A DNA stretch of 64,000 bases from Marivita sp046591575 (GCF_046591575.1 NZ_JBIQWA010000004.1:479400-543399), one strand, 5' to 3'; positions 25,401 through 33,465 are shown, counted from the first letter of the stretch. Notes: generated from the letters alone by a model not told the origin. Numbers and translations are program-made.

Positions 25401-25997
25401 ATGAGCACCAGAGACGCCACAGAGACACCCGCAGACCAAGATCCCAGCGTTCTTGATCGCCTGGCCCAGCACCGCACCGGCCTTGCGGCCATATCCTTTG
25501 CCGAAAGCACGGTGGTGCCGATCCCTTTAGAGACGATCGTTGCTCCTTTGATGGTCGGCCATCCGAAACACGCTGTGACAATTGCCATCGCCATCTGGTT
25601 GGGGTGTCTCGCGGGTGCTTTGGTGTTCTATGGCTTTGGTGCCTGGTTGGCTGAACCCGTCGTCCGCCCGGCGCTGTCAATGCTTGGCCTTGAGGACAAC
25701 TTTACGAATATGATCGATAGGCTTGGCACTGAAGGATTGTTCTGGACGGTCTTCCTCGTCTCTTTCTCACCAGCGCCGATGCAGATCGTCACACTGGGTG
25801 CCGGTGCCGCCAAAGCGAACGTCCTCAGCTTTTTGGTAGCCATCGCGCTGTCACGAGGTCTGCGCTATTTCGGCCTTGCGATTCTGGCCCAGATCATCGG
25901 GCCGCGTATCACCGAGCTTGGCGTGCCCAAGCGGATTCTCATTCCGGGAATGATTTTGCTGCTGGCTGTGATCTGGGGCATCATGCAGTTGGTTTGA
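25401..25997 (+). CDS. VTT/DedA-like membrane protein (YqaA type)
   Basis: The 198-residue protein has about four to five hydrophobic helices. Conserved features of VTT-domain proteins are FAESTVVPIPLETIVAPLM (residues 33-51) and the second re-entrant motif FSPAPMQIVTLGAGAAK (near 126). VTT proteins act in membrane lipid flipping or proton-driven transport. It diverges from nepR1-ecfG1 with overlapping promoters. The last 17 bases overlap the convergent otsB gene. Confidence 0.87.
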   Translation: MSTRDATETPADQDPSVLDRLAQHRTGLAAISFAESTVVPIPLETIVAPLMVGHPKHAVTIAIAIWLGCLAGALVFYGFGAWLAEPVVRPALSMLGLEDNFTNMIDRLGTEGLFWTVFLVSFSPAPMQIVTLGAGAAKANVLSFLVAIALSRGLRYFGLAILAQIIGPRITELGVPKRILIPGMILLLAVIWGIMQLV

Positions 25998-26745
25998 CAC
26001 CCTGAGCATTCAACCAGCCAGACAGAACATTCAGCACTTGGGCTGGAGATGTCACACGTCGTGCCGCCGACGTCTCCCCTCCGCCCACCTTGACAGAGAT
26101 GCCGCCGACAGAGCGCACATGGGCCAGCGCGGGTTCGTCGGTCAGATCGTCTCCGAAAAACACAGGTGTACGCCCGGCAAACGGAGCCTGCCGCATCCAA
26201 GCTTTGATCACATGATCCTTGCCCACATCACGCGGGCGCAACTCAAACGCCATTTTCGCCGGATGCCACTCAAAGTCCGCGTGCCTGTCGCTGATCTTGA
26301 TCACCGCATCACGCAGAATGTCCGCCAAGTGCGGCACCGCGCGGTAGTGAACAACAGCGCCAAGCGGCTTTGCTTCGGTCACCACGCCATCGTATTGCGC
26401 CCCTAATTGCTGGATGTCGTTTTGAATGTGTTCCACCGTGGCACTGTTGGTCAGTCGGTGGTGCCACACGCCACCCGGCGTCTGCCATTCGCCTCCATGG
26501 CATCCCGCGATCCATTCTGCACTTTGCGGCAGATGATATGTCAGATCGTCAATGCTCCGCCCGGTGATGACCGCCAATGCGCCTCCGGTGGCACGATGCA
26601 ACCGCTTGAGCACCCCCACCAGCTGTGGGGGCACGGTGATTTTGTCTGGCGCGGCCGCAATATCGACAAGCGTTCCGTCAAAATCAAAGAAGATCGCCGC
26701 GCGTTTGGCGGGGATGTGCTGTAAAAGGTTTGTACGTTCTTGCAT
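25981..26745 (-). CDS. otsB: Trehalose-6-phosphate phosphatase
   Basis: The 254-residue protein has the HAD motifs of OtsB: FFDFDGTLVD near residue 18 (nucleophile and acid Asp), VITGRS for motif II, and GDDLTDE for motif III/IV. It removes phosphate from trehalose-6-phosphate, the product of OtsA at the left edge. ATG 26745 follows a GGGGAG site; earlier starts would run through the divergent promoter region. A GGAAC-N16-AGTT sequence upstream would give a leaderless transcript and is not counted as a promoter. Confidence 0.9.
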   Translation of the reverse strand: MQERTNLLQHIPAKRAAIFFDFDGTLVDIAAAPDKITVPPQLVGVLKRLHRATGGALAVITGRSIDDLTYHLPQSAEWIAGCHGGEWQTPGGVWHHRLTNSATVEHIQNDIQQLGAQYDGVVTEAKPLGAVVHYRAVPHLADILRDAVIKISDRHADFEWHPAKMAFELRPRDVGKDHVIKAWMRQAPFAGRTPVFFGDDLTDEPALAHVRSVGGISVKVGGGETSAARRVTSPAQVLNVLSGWLNAQGVKPTA

Positions 26746-26798
26746 GCAACGTAACTCCCCAATCGGTTGTTTGTTCCATTCCTGCGCTGCGAAACCAA

Positions 26799-26823
26799 TG
26801 AACCTTTTGGCGCTCTGCGCGTT
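26799..26823 (+). promoter_or_regulatory. Probable EcfG-type promoter (one mismatch) for DUF3140 gene
   Basis: TGAAC (26799-26803), 16 bp and CGTT (26820-26823), 28 bases before the ATG at 26852. Confidence 0.48.
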
Positions 26824-26851
26824 GGGGTGCGGATTGAAAAGGAACACGCAG

Positions 26852-27211
26852 ATGAGCTCTTCCAAATCACATGATGAAATCTGGAATGAATGGCAGGACT
26901 TGGTGAATATGTCCCCTTCGGAAATTGAGGATTGGTTAAAAACGGATGATAGCAAATCGGTCGGCGACACCGGCGATGCGTCCTCAACCGGGCGTGAGTC
27001 TGGACGCAGAATCGTGGCGATCAAGCGTACCAGGAAGGCCGATCTTTCGGATGATCAATGGGATCACATGGCAAAGGTCATCGGATACATCAAACGTCAC
27101 TGTAGCCAAGGCGGGCCGGACGAAGACGTACAAAGCAGTAAGTGGCGGTATTCGCTGATGAATTGGGGCCACGATCCGTTGAAATCAGATGGTTGCGCGG
27201 ATGCCGAGTGA
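26852..27211 (+). CDS. DUF3140 family small protein
   Basis: The 119-residue acidic-basic protein shows the DUF3140 pattern: a start region with IWNEWQDLVNMSPSEIEDWL (residues 9-28), a middle basic stretch RRIVAIKRTRKADLSDDQWDHMAKVIGYIKRH, and the C-terminal KWRYSLMNWGHDP. The function of the family is unknown; it is common in GSR-type regions. ATG 26852 has an AAAAGGA site. Confidence 0.85.
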   Translation: MSSSKSHDEIWNEWQDLVNMSPSEIEDWLKTDDSKSVGDTGDASSTGRESGRRIVAIKRTRKADLSDDQWDHMAKVIGYIKRHCSQGGPDEDVQSSKWRYSLMNWGHDPLKSDGCADAE

Positions 27212-27226
27212 CAATGAGCGTCATGG

Positions 27227-27892
27227 TTACGACTGGTCCTTGAGCATCGCTTCGGCCGAATATGGCGGGGGGTCGGACAGTTCTACGATGATGCTGTCCT
27301 CATGCGATGTGACATGACGGATCGTATCTATTGCGTAGGGCGTGCGCCTGTCCTCGTCCTCGGCTGCAACAAGGGTCAGGCAAAGCATCTTGTCGGGATC
27401 AATGACGAAATCGGCCAGATGTCCAACCGGTCCAGAGCTGTCAAAAAGCGGCAGGCCATGAAGCGTCTCGAACCAGAACCAGTCGGAATGCGACTGATCA
27501 ATCTCCGGGCGCTCGATGCGGTCTTTGCCGGTCAGGGCGTTAAACAATGCACCGGCAAGCATGGGTGACACGGTGTACCCGAAAGGCCCAACAAGAACCG
27601 GCGGCATGGTGTGCAGGTTCAACGGCCGCGTGTCTGCATCGGATTGATCGTTGTTTGAAGCGGCACGATCTTGGTCCGATACATGCGCAAGCCATCGCCC
27701 GTCGTTATTTGTCAGCCGCGCCTGTGAAAGCAGAAAATGTGTGTGCGTCCACTTGTCGACCGGGTCGATCAAAACATAGCGAAGCGCGCCGGACTCGATG
27801 TCTATCAGAACATCCACTATTTTGCCTGACTTCGCGCCACTTTCAGGGTCGTATACAGGTGCGTCGATTACATCGGTCAAATAGAGAGCCAT
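27227..27892 (-). CDS. Tandem PRC-barrel domain protein
   Basis: The 221-residue soluble protein has two PRC-barrel-like halves. The first starts YLTDVIDAPVYDPESG with GKIVDVLIDIESGALRYVLI, the second contains LPLFDSSGPVGHLADFVIDPDK. PRC barrels bind protein or RNA partners or act in stress and photosynthesis complexes. The ATG follows GGAGGTGAC. It lies seven bases after the 75-residue gene, with which it forms an operon. Confidence 0.85.
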   Translation of the reverse strand: MALYLTDVIDAPVYDPESGAKSGKIVDVLIDIESGALRYVLIDPVDKWTHTHFLLSQARLTNNDGRWLAHVSDQDRAASNNDQSDADTRPLNLHTMPPVLVGPFGYTVSPMLAGALFNALTGKDRIERPEIDQSHSDWFWFETLHGLPLFDSSGPVGHLADFVIDPDKMLCLTLVAAEDEDRRTPYAIDTIRHVTSHEDSIIVELSDPPPYSAEAMLKDQS

Positions 27893-27899
27893 GGCGGTG

Positions 27900-28127
27900 T
27901 CACCTCCGATCCAAATGATCGTTCAGCACAGCTTGGCAAGCGACGACACAATTCAGATGGCCATCTGCTTTCGGCAGGCCCAAACCATATTTGGCGTGCA
28001 TCCCTTGTGATACCTGCCCACACCCCCCGACGCTGTGTTCCCCGGCAATGACATTAAGGTCGGAATGATCATTCGCGATGGATCGTTGCAGCGTGCGCCA
28101 CCGCATTCGGGTGTCGTTCAGGGTCAT
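27900..28127 (-). CDS. Hypothetical 75-residue protein upstream of PRC-barrel gene
   Basis: The ATG at 28127 has a GGGAGA site and the stop is interleaved with the ribosome site of the next gene, as in real operons. The product is hydrophilic. Cys and His residues cluster in SVGGCGQVSQGMH and HLNCVVACQAVL, which could bind a metal or form disulfides. I recognise no family. Confidence 0.55.
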   Translation of the reverse strand: MTLNDTRMRWRTLQRSIANDHSDLNVIAGEHSVGGCGQVSQGMHAKYGLGLPKADGHLNCVVACQAVLNDHLDRR

Positions 28128-28155
28128 CTAAGTTCTCCCATTTAATTGAAAGGCT

Positions 28156-28180
28156 AACTCATAGATGCCCGCTTTGTTCC
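28156..28180 (-). promoter_or_regulatory. Probable EcfG-type promoter (one mismatch) for 75-residue/PRC operon
   Basis: GGAAC (28180-28176), 16 bp and AGTT (28159-28156) on the minus strand, 29 bases before the ATG. Confidence 0.5.
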
Positions 28181-28204
28181 ATACAGAGTGGAAAAAACTG
28201 TTCT

Positions 28205-28402
28205 TTATGTGTCCTTAAGCGATGGCGGCACACTGGGCTGCTCGGGTGTACTATCGTCAGGCGATTTTGCGCTTTCCTTGCGCAAGCGCTCGACCAGTTG
28301 CAAGAGCCTGTCGGGAAGTGGCTCCTGCGTCAACTTATCAAAAGCTATCTTCATGTTACGATCAATTTCTTCGTTGATCTTTTGTTCCCGTCGCCGCGCC
28401 AT
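28205..28402 (-). CDS. NepR-family anti-sigma factor, copy 2 (orphan)
   Basis: The 65-residue protein starts MARRREQKINEEIDRNMKIAF and carries the NepR core EPLPDRLLQLVERLRKES. The start has an AAGGAA site. No sigma factor gene follows, so it is an orphan NepR that could titrate EcfG or PhyR. I see no EcfG promoter directly upstream; it sits 123 bases after degP on the same strand, with a likely terminator between them. Confidence 0.85.
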   Translation of the reverse strand: MARRREQKINEEIDRNMKIAFDKLTQEPLPDRLLQLVERLRKESAKSPDDSTPEQPSVPPSLKDT

Positions 28403-28485
28403 TTCATTCCTTGTCTTTTGGCAGAACTGCTTGGCAGTTTCTTCGCAACGCTTCGGTCAGGTCAATGGTGGAATGAAAAATCTAT

Positions 28486-28511
28486 GGCCGTCCACCAGAC
28501 AGTGAACGGCC
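28486..28511 (-). terminator. Hairpin after degP
   Basis: On the minus strand GGCCGT, a 14-base loop and ACGGCC are followed by ATAGATTTTTC, a T-rich tract. It probably ends the degP transcript and separates it from nepR2. Confidence 0.55.
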
Positions 28512-28525
28512 GTTTTCACGATTTA

Positions 28526-29974
28526 TCACCCATCGTTATCCTGCGTGGGAACGGCGATGAACTGGTAAGTTCCGCCGCGATATACTCTAAGCAGCACCGG
28601 TCGATTTTCAGACTGAGCGGCCTCCATCGCGTCTCTTACAACAGACACACTATCGGCGACCTCATTGTCAATTTCGACGATGACATCACCCCTCGACAAA
28701 CCGGCCTGCGCAGCGACGCTGCCCGGTGCGACGCCTTGAATGAACAGCCCGTTTATCGTGTCGGGCAAGCCAAGCTGCGCCCGCAATTCAGATGTCAGGG
28801 GGGCAACACTGGCACCCAGCCTTGGCTCACCAGCATCGCTGTCTGTATCCATCTGGGCCGCCACATTCACCGAGCCGGGTTGACGCCCAATCTCCACCGC
28901 CAACTCTCTTTCCTGCCCATCGCGCCAGACGGTCAGGGATGCTTCTTGACCGATGGCAAGATCTGCAATCGAGAAAATCAGATCGCGTGGGTCCGCGATG
29001 TCCGATCCTTCGACAGACAAAACCACGTCACCCGATTGCACACCTGCTTCGGCGGCAGGTCCACCCTGGGTCACATCGTTGACAAGCGCACCACTTGTAT
29101 CGCCAAGACCCAAGGCGCTTGCGATGGCGTCGCTCACCGGTTGTATCTGGACACCCAGCCAACCACGATCCACCTGACCATCATCGCGCAGATCATCGAC
29201 AATGCGCTCCGCCACATGCGATGGGACTGCGAACCCGATCCCAACACTGCCGCCGCTGGGGCTGTAGATTGCCGTATTCACGCCGATCACGCGCCCCTCG
29301 GCATCGAATAAAGGACCGCCCGAATTACCACTGTTGATGGCAGCATCGGTCTGGATAAAGTCATCATACGGCCCGGAATTGATGTTGCGCGACTGCGCGG
29401 ACACGATGCCGGATGTCACAGTGCCGCCAAGGCCAAACGGGTTACCGATGGCCACAACCCACTCCCCAATCATCAGATCACGAGAGTCCCCCCATTCTAC
29501 AAACGGGAACGCCTCGTCCTGATCCTCGACTTTCAGCAAAGCGATGTCTGTGGCGGGGTCTGTTCCCACCAGATTTGCCGTGATCCGTTGATCATCCTCG
29601 ATTGTCACCTCGATCTGCGATGCACCCTCGATGACATGATTGTTGGTTACGACATATCCGTCCGCCGAAATGATGAACCCAGATCCCAGCGCCCGACGCG
29701 GCCCGGCCGGTGGAGCATCCGGGCGGGGCATACCGAAAAAGTCCTCAAGACCTGGCGGCAGCTGTGGCCGTGGACGTTGCGCCTCGGTTGGTTCAGCGCC
29801 GGTTGCGATGATACCGACCACAGACGGCAGTTTCGCTTGGACCATGGCAGAAAAGTCCTGTGGGGCCGGAAAGGTTTCGGACTGCGCCACGGCCGTAACC
29901 GGCATCGCGACTGCCGCGGCGATTGACATGGCTGAAACTGCATTGCGAATGGGGGACGGGACACAGGTCATCAT
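28526..29974 (-). CDS. degP: DegP/HtrA-family periplasmic serine protease
   Basis: The 482-residue protein has an N-terminal signal peptide ending near VTAVAQS. The protease domain carries the triad His (VTNNHVIEG), Asp (TDIALLKV) and Ser (GNSGGPL), and two PDZ domains follow (RGWLGVQIQPVSDAIA and a second near LGASVAPLTSELRAQLG). It degrades misfolded envelope proteins. ATG 29974 follows an AAAAAGGA site. An exact EcfG promoter with a 16-bp spacer lies about 64 bases upstream, so envelope quality control is part of the stress regulon here. Confidence 0.93.
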   Translation of the reverse strand: MMTCVPSPIRNAVSAMSIAAAVAMPVTAVAQSETFPAPQDFSAMVQAKLPSVVGIIATGAEPTEAQRPRPQLPPGLEDFFGMPRPDAPPAGPRRALGSGFIISADGYVVTNNHVIEGASQIEVTIEDDQRITANLVGTDPATDIALLKVEDQDEAFPFVEWGDSRDLMIGEWVVAIGNPFGLGGTVTSGIVSAQSRNINSGPYDDFIQTDAAINSGNSGGPLFDAEGRVIGVNTAIYSPSGGSVGIGFAVPSHVAERIVDDLRDDGQVDRGWLGVQIQPVSDAIASALGLGDTSGALVNDVTQGGPAAEAGVQSGDVVLSVEGSDIADPRDLIFSIADLAIGQEASLTVWRDGQERELAVEIGRQPGSVNVAAQMDTDSDAGEPRLGASVAPLTSELRAQLGLPDTINGLFIQGVAPGSVAAQAGLSRGDVIVEIDNEVADSVSVVRDAMEAAQSENRPVLLRVYRGGTYQFIAVPTQDNDG

Positions 29975-30037
29975 TGGAAAAATCCTTTTTGCTGTTCTTT
30001 CAAATCGCACCACGTCGCGCGCGGCCTATGATTTAAG

Positions 30038-30062
30038 AACGAATGGGGACAAGATGGGTTCC
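30038..30062 (-). promoter_or_regulatory. EcfG-type promoter for degP
   Basis: GGAAC (30062-30058), 16 bp and CGTT (30041-30038) on the minus strand. Confidence 0.72.
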
Positions 30063-30093
30063 GGGACCGTCGACCGCGGGTATGACCCAAATT

Positions 30094-30119
30094 GGAACCG
30101 AACATGTGACGCTCTTGTT
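30094..30119 (+). promoter_or_regulatory. Probable EcfG-type promoter (one mismatch) for GNAT gene
   Basis: GGAAC (30094-30098), 17 bp and TGTT (30116-30119), 69 bases before the ATG. Confidence 0.5.
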
Positions 30120-30188
30120 GATTAATGCGTCATCCCTGCCCTGACGGCGTTCGGTCACGTCGCGGGGTTTTCTCTGTCAGGAGGTTTT

Positions 30189-30755
30189 ATGCGACATCCC
30201 TGCGCTGATAGCATTACAGACAGCCTTCCGCGTAGTGTCACCCTGAAATCCGGGGCACGCATGACGGTGCGGATGGTGACGCGGGAAGATCACACGCGGA
30301 TTCAAAACGCGTTTGCGCATCTGTCCGATGACACGCGATACATGCGGTTCTTGTATGCGCGACAGGATTTGCCTGCATCCGACATCGACCATCTGACAAA
30401 TTGGCAGCAGCGGGACGATGTGGTGCTTGGTGGGGTGATTGAAAAAAGCGAAACCCCGGTTGGGTTGGCACGATTCATGCGGCTTATGCCGCAGGGAACA
30501 AAGGCCGAATTTGCGGTAACCGTCGTCGATGCGTTTCAGGGCGATGGAGCAGGATCACACTTATTGTACGCATTGGCAACTGTGGCAGAAGGCTGTGGGA
30601 TTGAGACGTTCACGGCGCTGATACACCGCAACAACCATCGCATGCGGCACCTATTGGCCCGGTTTGAAGGCTGTTCATTTTCGTTCCAGGGGATGGAATT
30701 AAACGCCTCAGTACCGGTCGCAAGCATATTAAATTACGAAATTTCAGGAACCTAG
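30189..30755 (+). CDS. GNAT-family N-acetyltransferase
   Basis: The 188-residue protein has the GNAT fold: RMVTREDHTRIQNAFAHLS near residue 28, the VVDAFQGDGAGSHLL acetyl-CoA loop (Q/R-x-x-G-x-G/A) near 112, and a C-terminal half with IHRNNHRMRHLLARFEG. The order and motifs resemble the acetyltransferase domains of acyl-CoA synthetase-associated (Pat/PatZ-like) proteins, here standing alone. The substrate could be a protein lysine or small amine. ATG 30189 follows an AGGAGG site. Confidence 0.85.
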   Translation: MRHPCADSITDSLPRSVTLKSGARMTVRMVTREDHTRIQNAFAHLSDDTRYMRFLYARQDLPASDIDHLTNWQQRDDVVLGGVIEKSETPVGLARFMRLMPQGTKAEFAVTVVDAFQGDGAGSHLLYALATVAEGCGIETFTALIHRNNHRMRHLLARFEGCSFSFQGMELNASVPVASILNYEISGT

Positions 30756-30765
30756 CATCACAATA

Positions 30766-30799
30766 CAAAAAGGGGCCCGAAACGAGCCCCTTCTTTTTG
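30766..30799. terminator. Strong bidirectional terminator
   Basis: AAAAAGGGGC and GCCCCTTCTTTTT flank a short loop (stem AAGGGGC/GCCCCTT) with A tract on one side and T tract on the other. It ends both the GNAT gene (+) and the PRC-barrel gene (-). Confidence 0.85.
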
Positions 30800-30817
30800 T
30801 CAGACTGCAACACCTGC

Positions 30818-31309
30818 TTAGTTCCAAAAGCCTTCGTCAACGCTTTGCATCGACTCCAGATCTTCTTCATTATACTTCGTCACATAGGCATAGGTCTGAT
30901 CGTCGACCGCCACGAGGTTCAGGTCTTGAACAGAAATCACGACATGCTTATCGCCGACATCAAGAAACCCTCCGACCTCTGCGACAATGCCGGTTACTTT
31001 GCCATCTTCGGTAAGAACAAGGTCTTCAATCTCGCCGATCTCATTCCAGTCGGTGTTGACTTCATCCCACATCACGGATGAATCCCACCCTTCGTCGTTG
31101 GCTTCGTTCATCGTGTAAATCACGCCACCGGTAACGTCGCGCGATCTGATCAGATTGCCTTCGGCTTGGGCCAATTCCTCGGTGGACATCGCATCCATCG
31201 CAGTGTTGTTGTGCATGCTGGTGCGAGTGTCGGATGTATGCATATCGGCCAGTGCACCGGACGCGGCGAATGCGATAAGTGCGGCTGTTGTTGTCAATGT
31301 ACGTTTCAT
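30818..31309 (-). CDS. Secreted PRC-barrel domain protein
   Basis: The 163-residue protein starts MKRTLTTTAALIAFAASGALA, a Sec signal peptide cut before DMHTSD, followed by a Met/Thr-rich linker and a PRC-barrel domain (RSRDVTGGVIYTMNEAN to DLVLTEDGKVTGIVAEVGGFLDVG). It is acidic and periplasmic. ATG 31309 or 31312 are both possible; GGAGA is better spaced for 31309. An exact EcfG promoter lies 36 bases upstream. It is probably a stress-induced envelope protein. Confidence 0.88.
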   Translation of the reverse strand: MKRTLTTTAALIAFAASGALADMHTSDTRTSMHNNTAMDAMSTEELAQAEGNLIRSRDVTGGVIYTMNEANDEGWDSSVMWDEVNTDWNEIGEIEDLVLTEDGKVTGIVAEVGGFLDVGDKHVVISVQDLNLVAVDDQTYAYVTKYNEEDLESMQSVDEGFWN

Positions 31310-31344
31310 CATCTGTCTCCTGTGGTTTCGGATCACACAGTCCA

Positions 31345-31370
31345 AACGCAACGTCGTCGGCGCGAGTTCC
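31345..31370 (-). promoter_or_regulatory. EcfG-type promoter for secreted PRC-barrel gene
   Basis: GGAAC (31370-31366), 17 bp and CGTT (31348-31345) on the minus strand, in the gap after phyR. Confidence 0.75.
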
Positions 31371-31393
31371 GCCGAAACAGCAGTTTTCGAAAA

Positions 31394-32206
31394 TTAAGCC
31401 CTGAGCGTTTCTGTCGATGAAAAGAACATTGCCTGACTGACCGCAGTACGCACCTGTGTTTCGGTAAAGGGTTTGGTGATCAGAAACGCCGGTTCCGGCC
31501 TTTCCCCGGTTAACAAGCGCTCGGGAAAGGCCGTAATAAAGATTACGGGAACAGGCCCCAACGCTTTCAAAAGGTCTGTGACCGCGTCAATTCCCGACGA
31601 ATTATCCGCCAACTGGATATCCGCCAATATCAAATCCGGCGGGTCTTTCCGGCCTAGGTTGACCGCATCGTCATGCGTCCGCGCGATGCCGGTCACACGG
31701 TGGCCACTTTCCGAAACCAGAAATTCAAGGTCCATCGCGATGATGGCTTCGTCTTCAATAATCATGACTTTGCCAGCCACCGCATCTTCCATCTCGCGGT
31801 AGGCGGTTTTGACCAGCTTGTCGGCGTCTTCGACGGACACATCCATAATCTCGGCAATGTCTTTTATCGCAAACTCCTCGACCGTTGATAGCAACAACGC
31901 CTCGCGTGTGTTAGCCGTCAACTTGTCCAGATGCTTTTTGGCCGCTGCACGCAAGCCATTCTCACGTCCCTCACTTGGCGCACCCCCCGAATGCCAGATG
32001 ATATGAAACACCCGGAACAACGCCACTTTCGGAGAAAGAGACCGATCAAATGCTGTCTCATCGGCCAGCACTGCTTCCAATGTTGCCGCTGCATAGGCAT
32101 CGCCGGTGCTTTGACTGCCGGTCAATGCACGTGCGTAGCGGCGAAGATAAAGCAAATTCGGGCTGATCGCATCGGCAAGATCGGGCAGAGCTGCATCAGA
32201 TGTCAT
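31394..32206 (-). CDS. phyR: PhyR-type response regulator of the general stress response
   Basis: The 270-residue protein has an N-terminal sigma-like domain (residues 15-135, with NLLYLRRYARALTGSQSTGD and TREALLLSTVEEFAIKDIAEIMDVS). The C-terminal receiver domain has acidic pocket Glu151-Asp152-Glu153, phospho-acceptor Asp196 (LILADIQLA), Thr in FITAFPE and Lys in LITKPF. Phosphorylated PhyR binds NepR through its sigma-like domain and releases EcfG. The gene diverges from nepR3-ecfG2 with an overlapping pair of EcfG promoters. ATG 32206 follows an AAGGA site. Confidence 0.95.
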   Translation of the reverse strand: MTSDAALPDLADAISPNLLYLRRYARALTGSQSTGDAYAAATLEAVLADETAFDRSLSPKVALFRVFHIIWHSGGAPSEGRENGLRAAAKKHLDKLTANTREALLLSTVEEFAIKDIAEIMDVSVEDADKLVKTAYREMEDAVAGKVMIIEDEAIIAMDLEFLVSESGHRVTGIARTHDDAVNLGRKDPPDLILADIQLADNSSGIDAVTDLLKALGPVPVIFITAFPERLLTGERPEPAFLITKPFTETQVRTAVSQAMFFSSTETLRA

Positions 32207-32233
32207 AAGAAGCCGTCCTTTTCAGATAATCAT

Positions 32234-32259
32234 GGAACTTAACGCCCAGCTCACACGTT
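32234..32259 (+). promoter_or_regulatory. EcfG-type promoter for nepR3-ecfG2
   Basis: GGAAC (32234-32238), 17 bp and CGTT (32256-32259). It is interleaved with the phyR promoter on the opposite strand. Confidence 0.82.
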
Positions 32260-32266
32260 AGGTTCC
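32241..32266 (-). promoter_or_regulatory. EcfG-type promoter for phyR
   Basis: GGAAC (32266-32262), 17 bp and CGTT (32244-32241) on the minus strand. Nineteen bases are shared with the divergent promoter, so polymerase cannot occupy both at once. Confidence 0.82.
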
Positions 32267-32304
32267 CGGTAGGGCAAGATTCTTTGAAGCAGAAGGCACA
32301 GATT

Positions 32305-32487
32305 ATGGGTGAACACGAAGAGGACGACAGGTCACAGGCTTTTATTGATGAGAACCTCAAACGGGTTTTTCAACAGACAATAGACGAAGATTTACCAGAC
32401 CGTTTCAAAGAGCTTCTTGAAAAGCTGCGTCGCCAAGAAGATGCAAAATCCGACGATGTTCCCAAGATTAATAGTGACCCGCAATGA
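32305..32487 (+). CDS. nepR: NepR-family anti-sigma factor, copy 3
   Basis: The 60-residue protein has the NepR core EDLPDRFKELLEKLRRQED after a polar N-terminus (FIDENLKRVFQQTI). It is the best NepR match of the three copies and directly precedes ecfG2, with ATGA overlap, and diverges from phyR. ATG 32305 (GAAGG site) is preferred to the upstream TTG at 32284. It should hold EcfG2 inactive until PhyR is phosphorylated. Confidence 0.92.
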   Translation: MGEHEEDDRSQAFIDENLKRVFQQTIDEDLPDRFKELLEKLRRQEDAKSDDVPKINSDPQ

Positions 32488-33041
32488 GCACCACCGATCC
32501 TCGTGAAGAAATTGTCGAACATCTTCCGGCATTGCGCGCTTTCGCAATGAGCCTGACGCGCAATGCGTCAACAGCTGATGACGTGGTGCAGGATTCAGTT
32601 GAAAAAGCTTGGAAGAACTTTGACAAGTTTCAGCCAGGCACCAATCTGCGTGCCTGGTTGTTCACGATTTTGCGCAACACGTATTATTCAAGTCGTCGCA
32701 AGGTGAAGCGCGAAGTGTCCGATCCGGAAGGCGTGTTTGTCGGACAAATGTCCGAGAAGCCAGCGCATGACGGGCATTTGCAATTCGAGGAATTCCGCAA
32801 GGCCTTTGCCAAATTACCCGACGAACAGCGCGAGGCGCTGACGCTTGTAGGGGCGGGTGGATTTTCCTATGAAGAAGCCGCAGAAATGTGTAATTGCGCG
32901 ATCGGCACAATCAAAAGCCGCGCCAATCGCGGGCGAAGCCGGTTGGCCGAATTGTTGCACTTGCGCGAAGATGAACCCTTGGAAATGACTGATGCGCAAA
33001 CGACCGCTGTCGTATCGCAAAGGTCTGTTGGTCGGATTTAG
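32484..33041 (+). CDS. ecfG: EcfG-family sigma factor, copy 2
   Basis: The 185-residue sigma factor has region 2 (TADDVVQDSVEKAWKNFDKFQPGTN, LRAWLFTILRNTYY) and region 4 (LPDEQREALTLVGAGGFSYEEAAEMCNCAIGTIKSRANRGRSRL). It sits in the canonical phyR/nepR/ecfG locus, so it is probably the main GSR sigma factor. The 33042-33271 gap after it shows no gene or clear terminator. Confidence 0.95.
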   Translation: MSTTDPREEIVEHLPALRAFAMSLTRNASTADDVVQDSVEKAWKNFDKFQPGTNLRAWLFTILRNTYYSSRRKVKREVSDPEGVFVGQMSEKPAHDGHLQFEEFRKAFAKLPDEQREALTLVGAGGFSYEEAAEMCNCAIGTIKSRANRGRSRLAELLHLREDEPLEMTDAQTTAVVSQRSVGRI

Positions 33042-33271
33042 AAAACCGGCATTCAAGTGTTTTCAAAGCATATCAAGAATTGGATGTTTTCCACAGTACC
33101 GCGGTATACGCTACCGGGTAACCCATCCAATTGATGAACGGCCACTTCTCATAAATGTGTCACCGCCCTGTGCGACCCGATCCAGATATGCGCAAGCGCC
33201 GGTGTGGTATGGTACCCGAAGACGCACGCCGCACGACATGCGCGCGGCGTGACACCCGTTTTGTCATGGGA

Positions 33272-33430
33272 TCACCGGCGGGCGATGATGTAGACGGCAT
33301 GAACGATGCCGGGAACATATCCCAGAATTGTCAGTAGAATATTGATCCAGAAATGCTTGCTGAACCCCACTTCGAGAAACGTTCCCAAAGGCGGCAGCAG
33401 CACTGCGATGATGATGCGGACAATGTCCAT
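33272..33430 (-). CDS. Pmp3/YqaE-family small membrane protein
   Basis: The 52-residue protein starting at ATG 33430 is two hydrophobic helices with the Pmp3 signature: LLPPLGTFLEVGF then HFWINILLTILGYVPGIVHAVYII. Family members (yeast Pmp3, plant RCI2) keep membrane potential under salt and cold stress. The start has an AAGGA site and an exact EcfG promoter lies 36 bases upstream. Confidence 0.92.
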   Translation of the reverse strand: MDIVRIIIAVLLPPLGTFLEVGFSKHFWINILLTILGYVPGIVHAVYIIARR

Positions 33431-33465
33431 TGCTATGATCCTTCTGTAATCGTGTTCAGCTGGCC

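Noticed and set aside
26752..26777. GGAAC-N16-AGTT upstream of otsB
   Set aside because: The predicted start would fall at the otsB ATG, leaving no ribosome site on the transcript.
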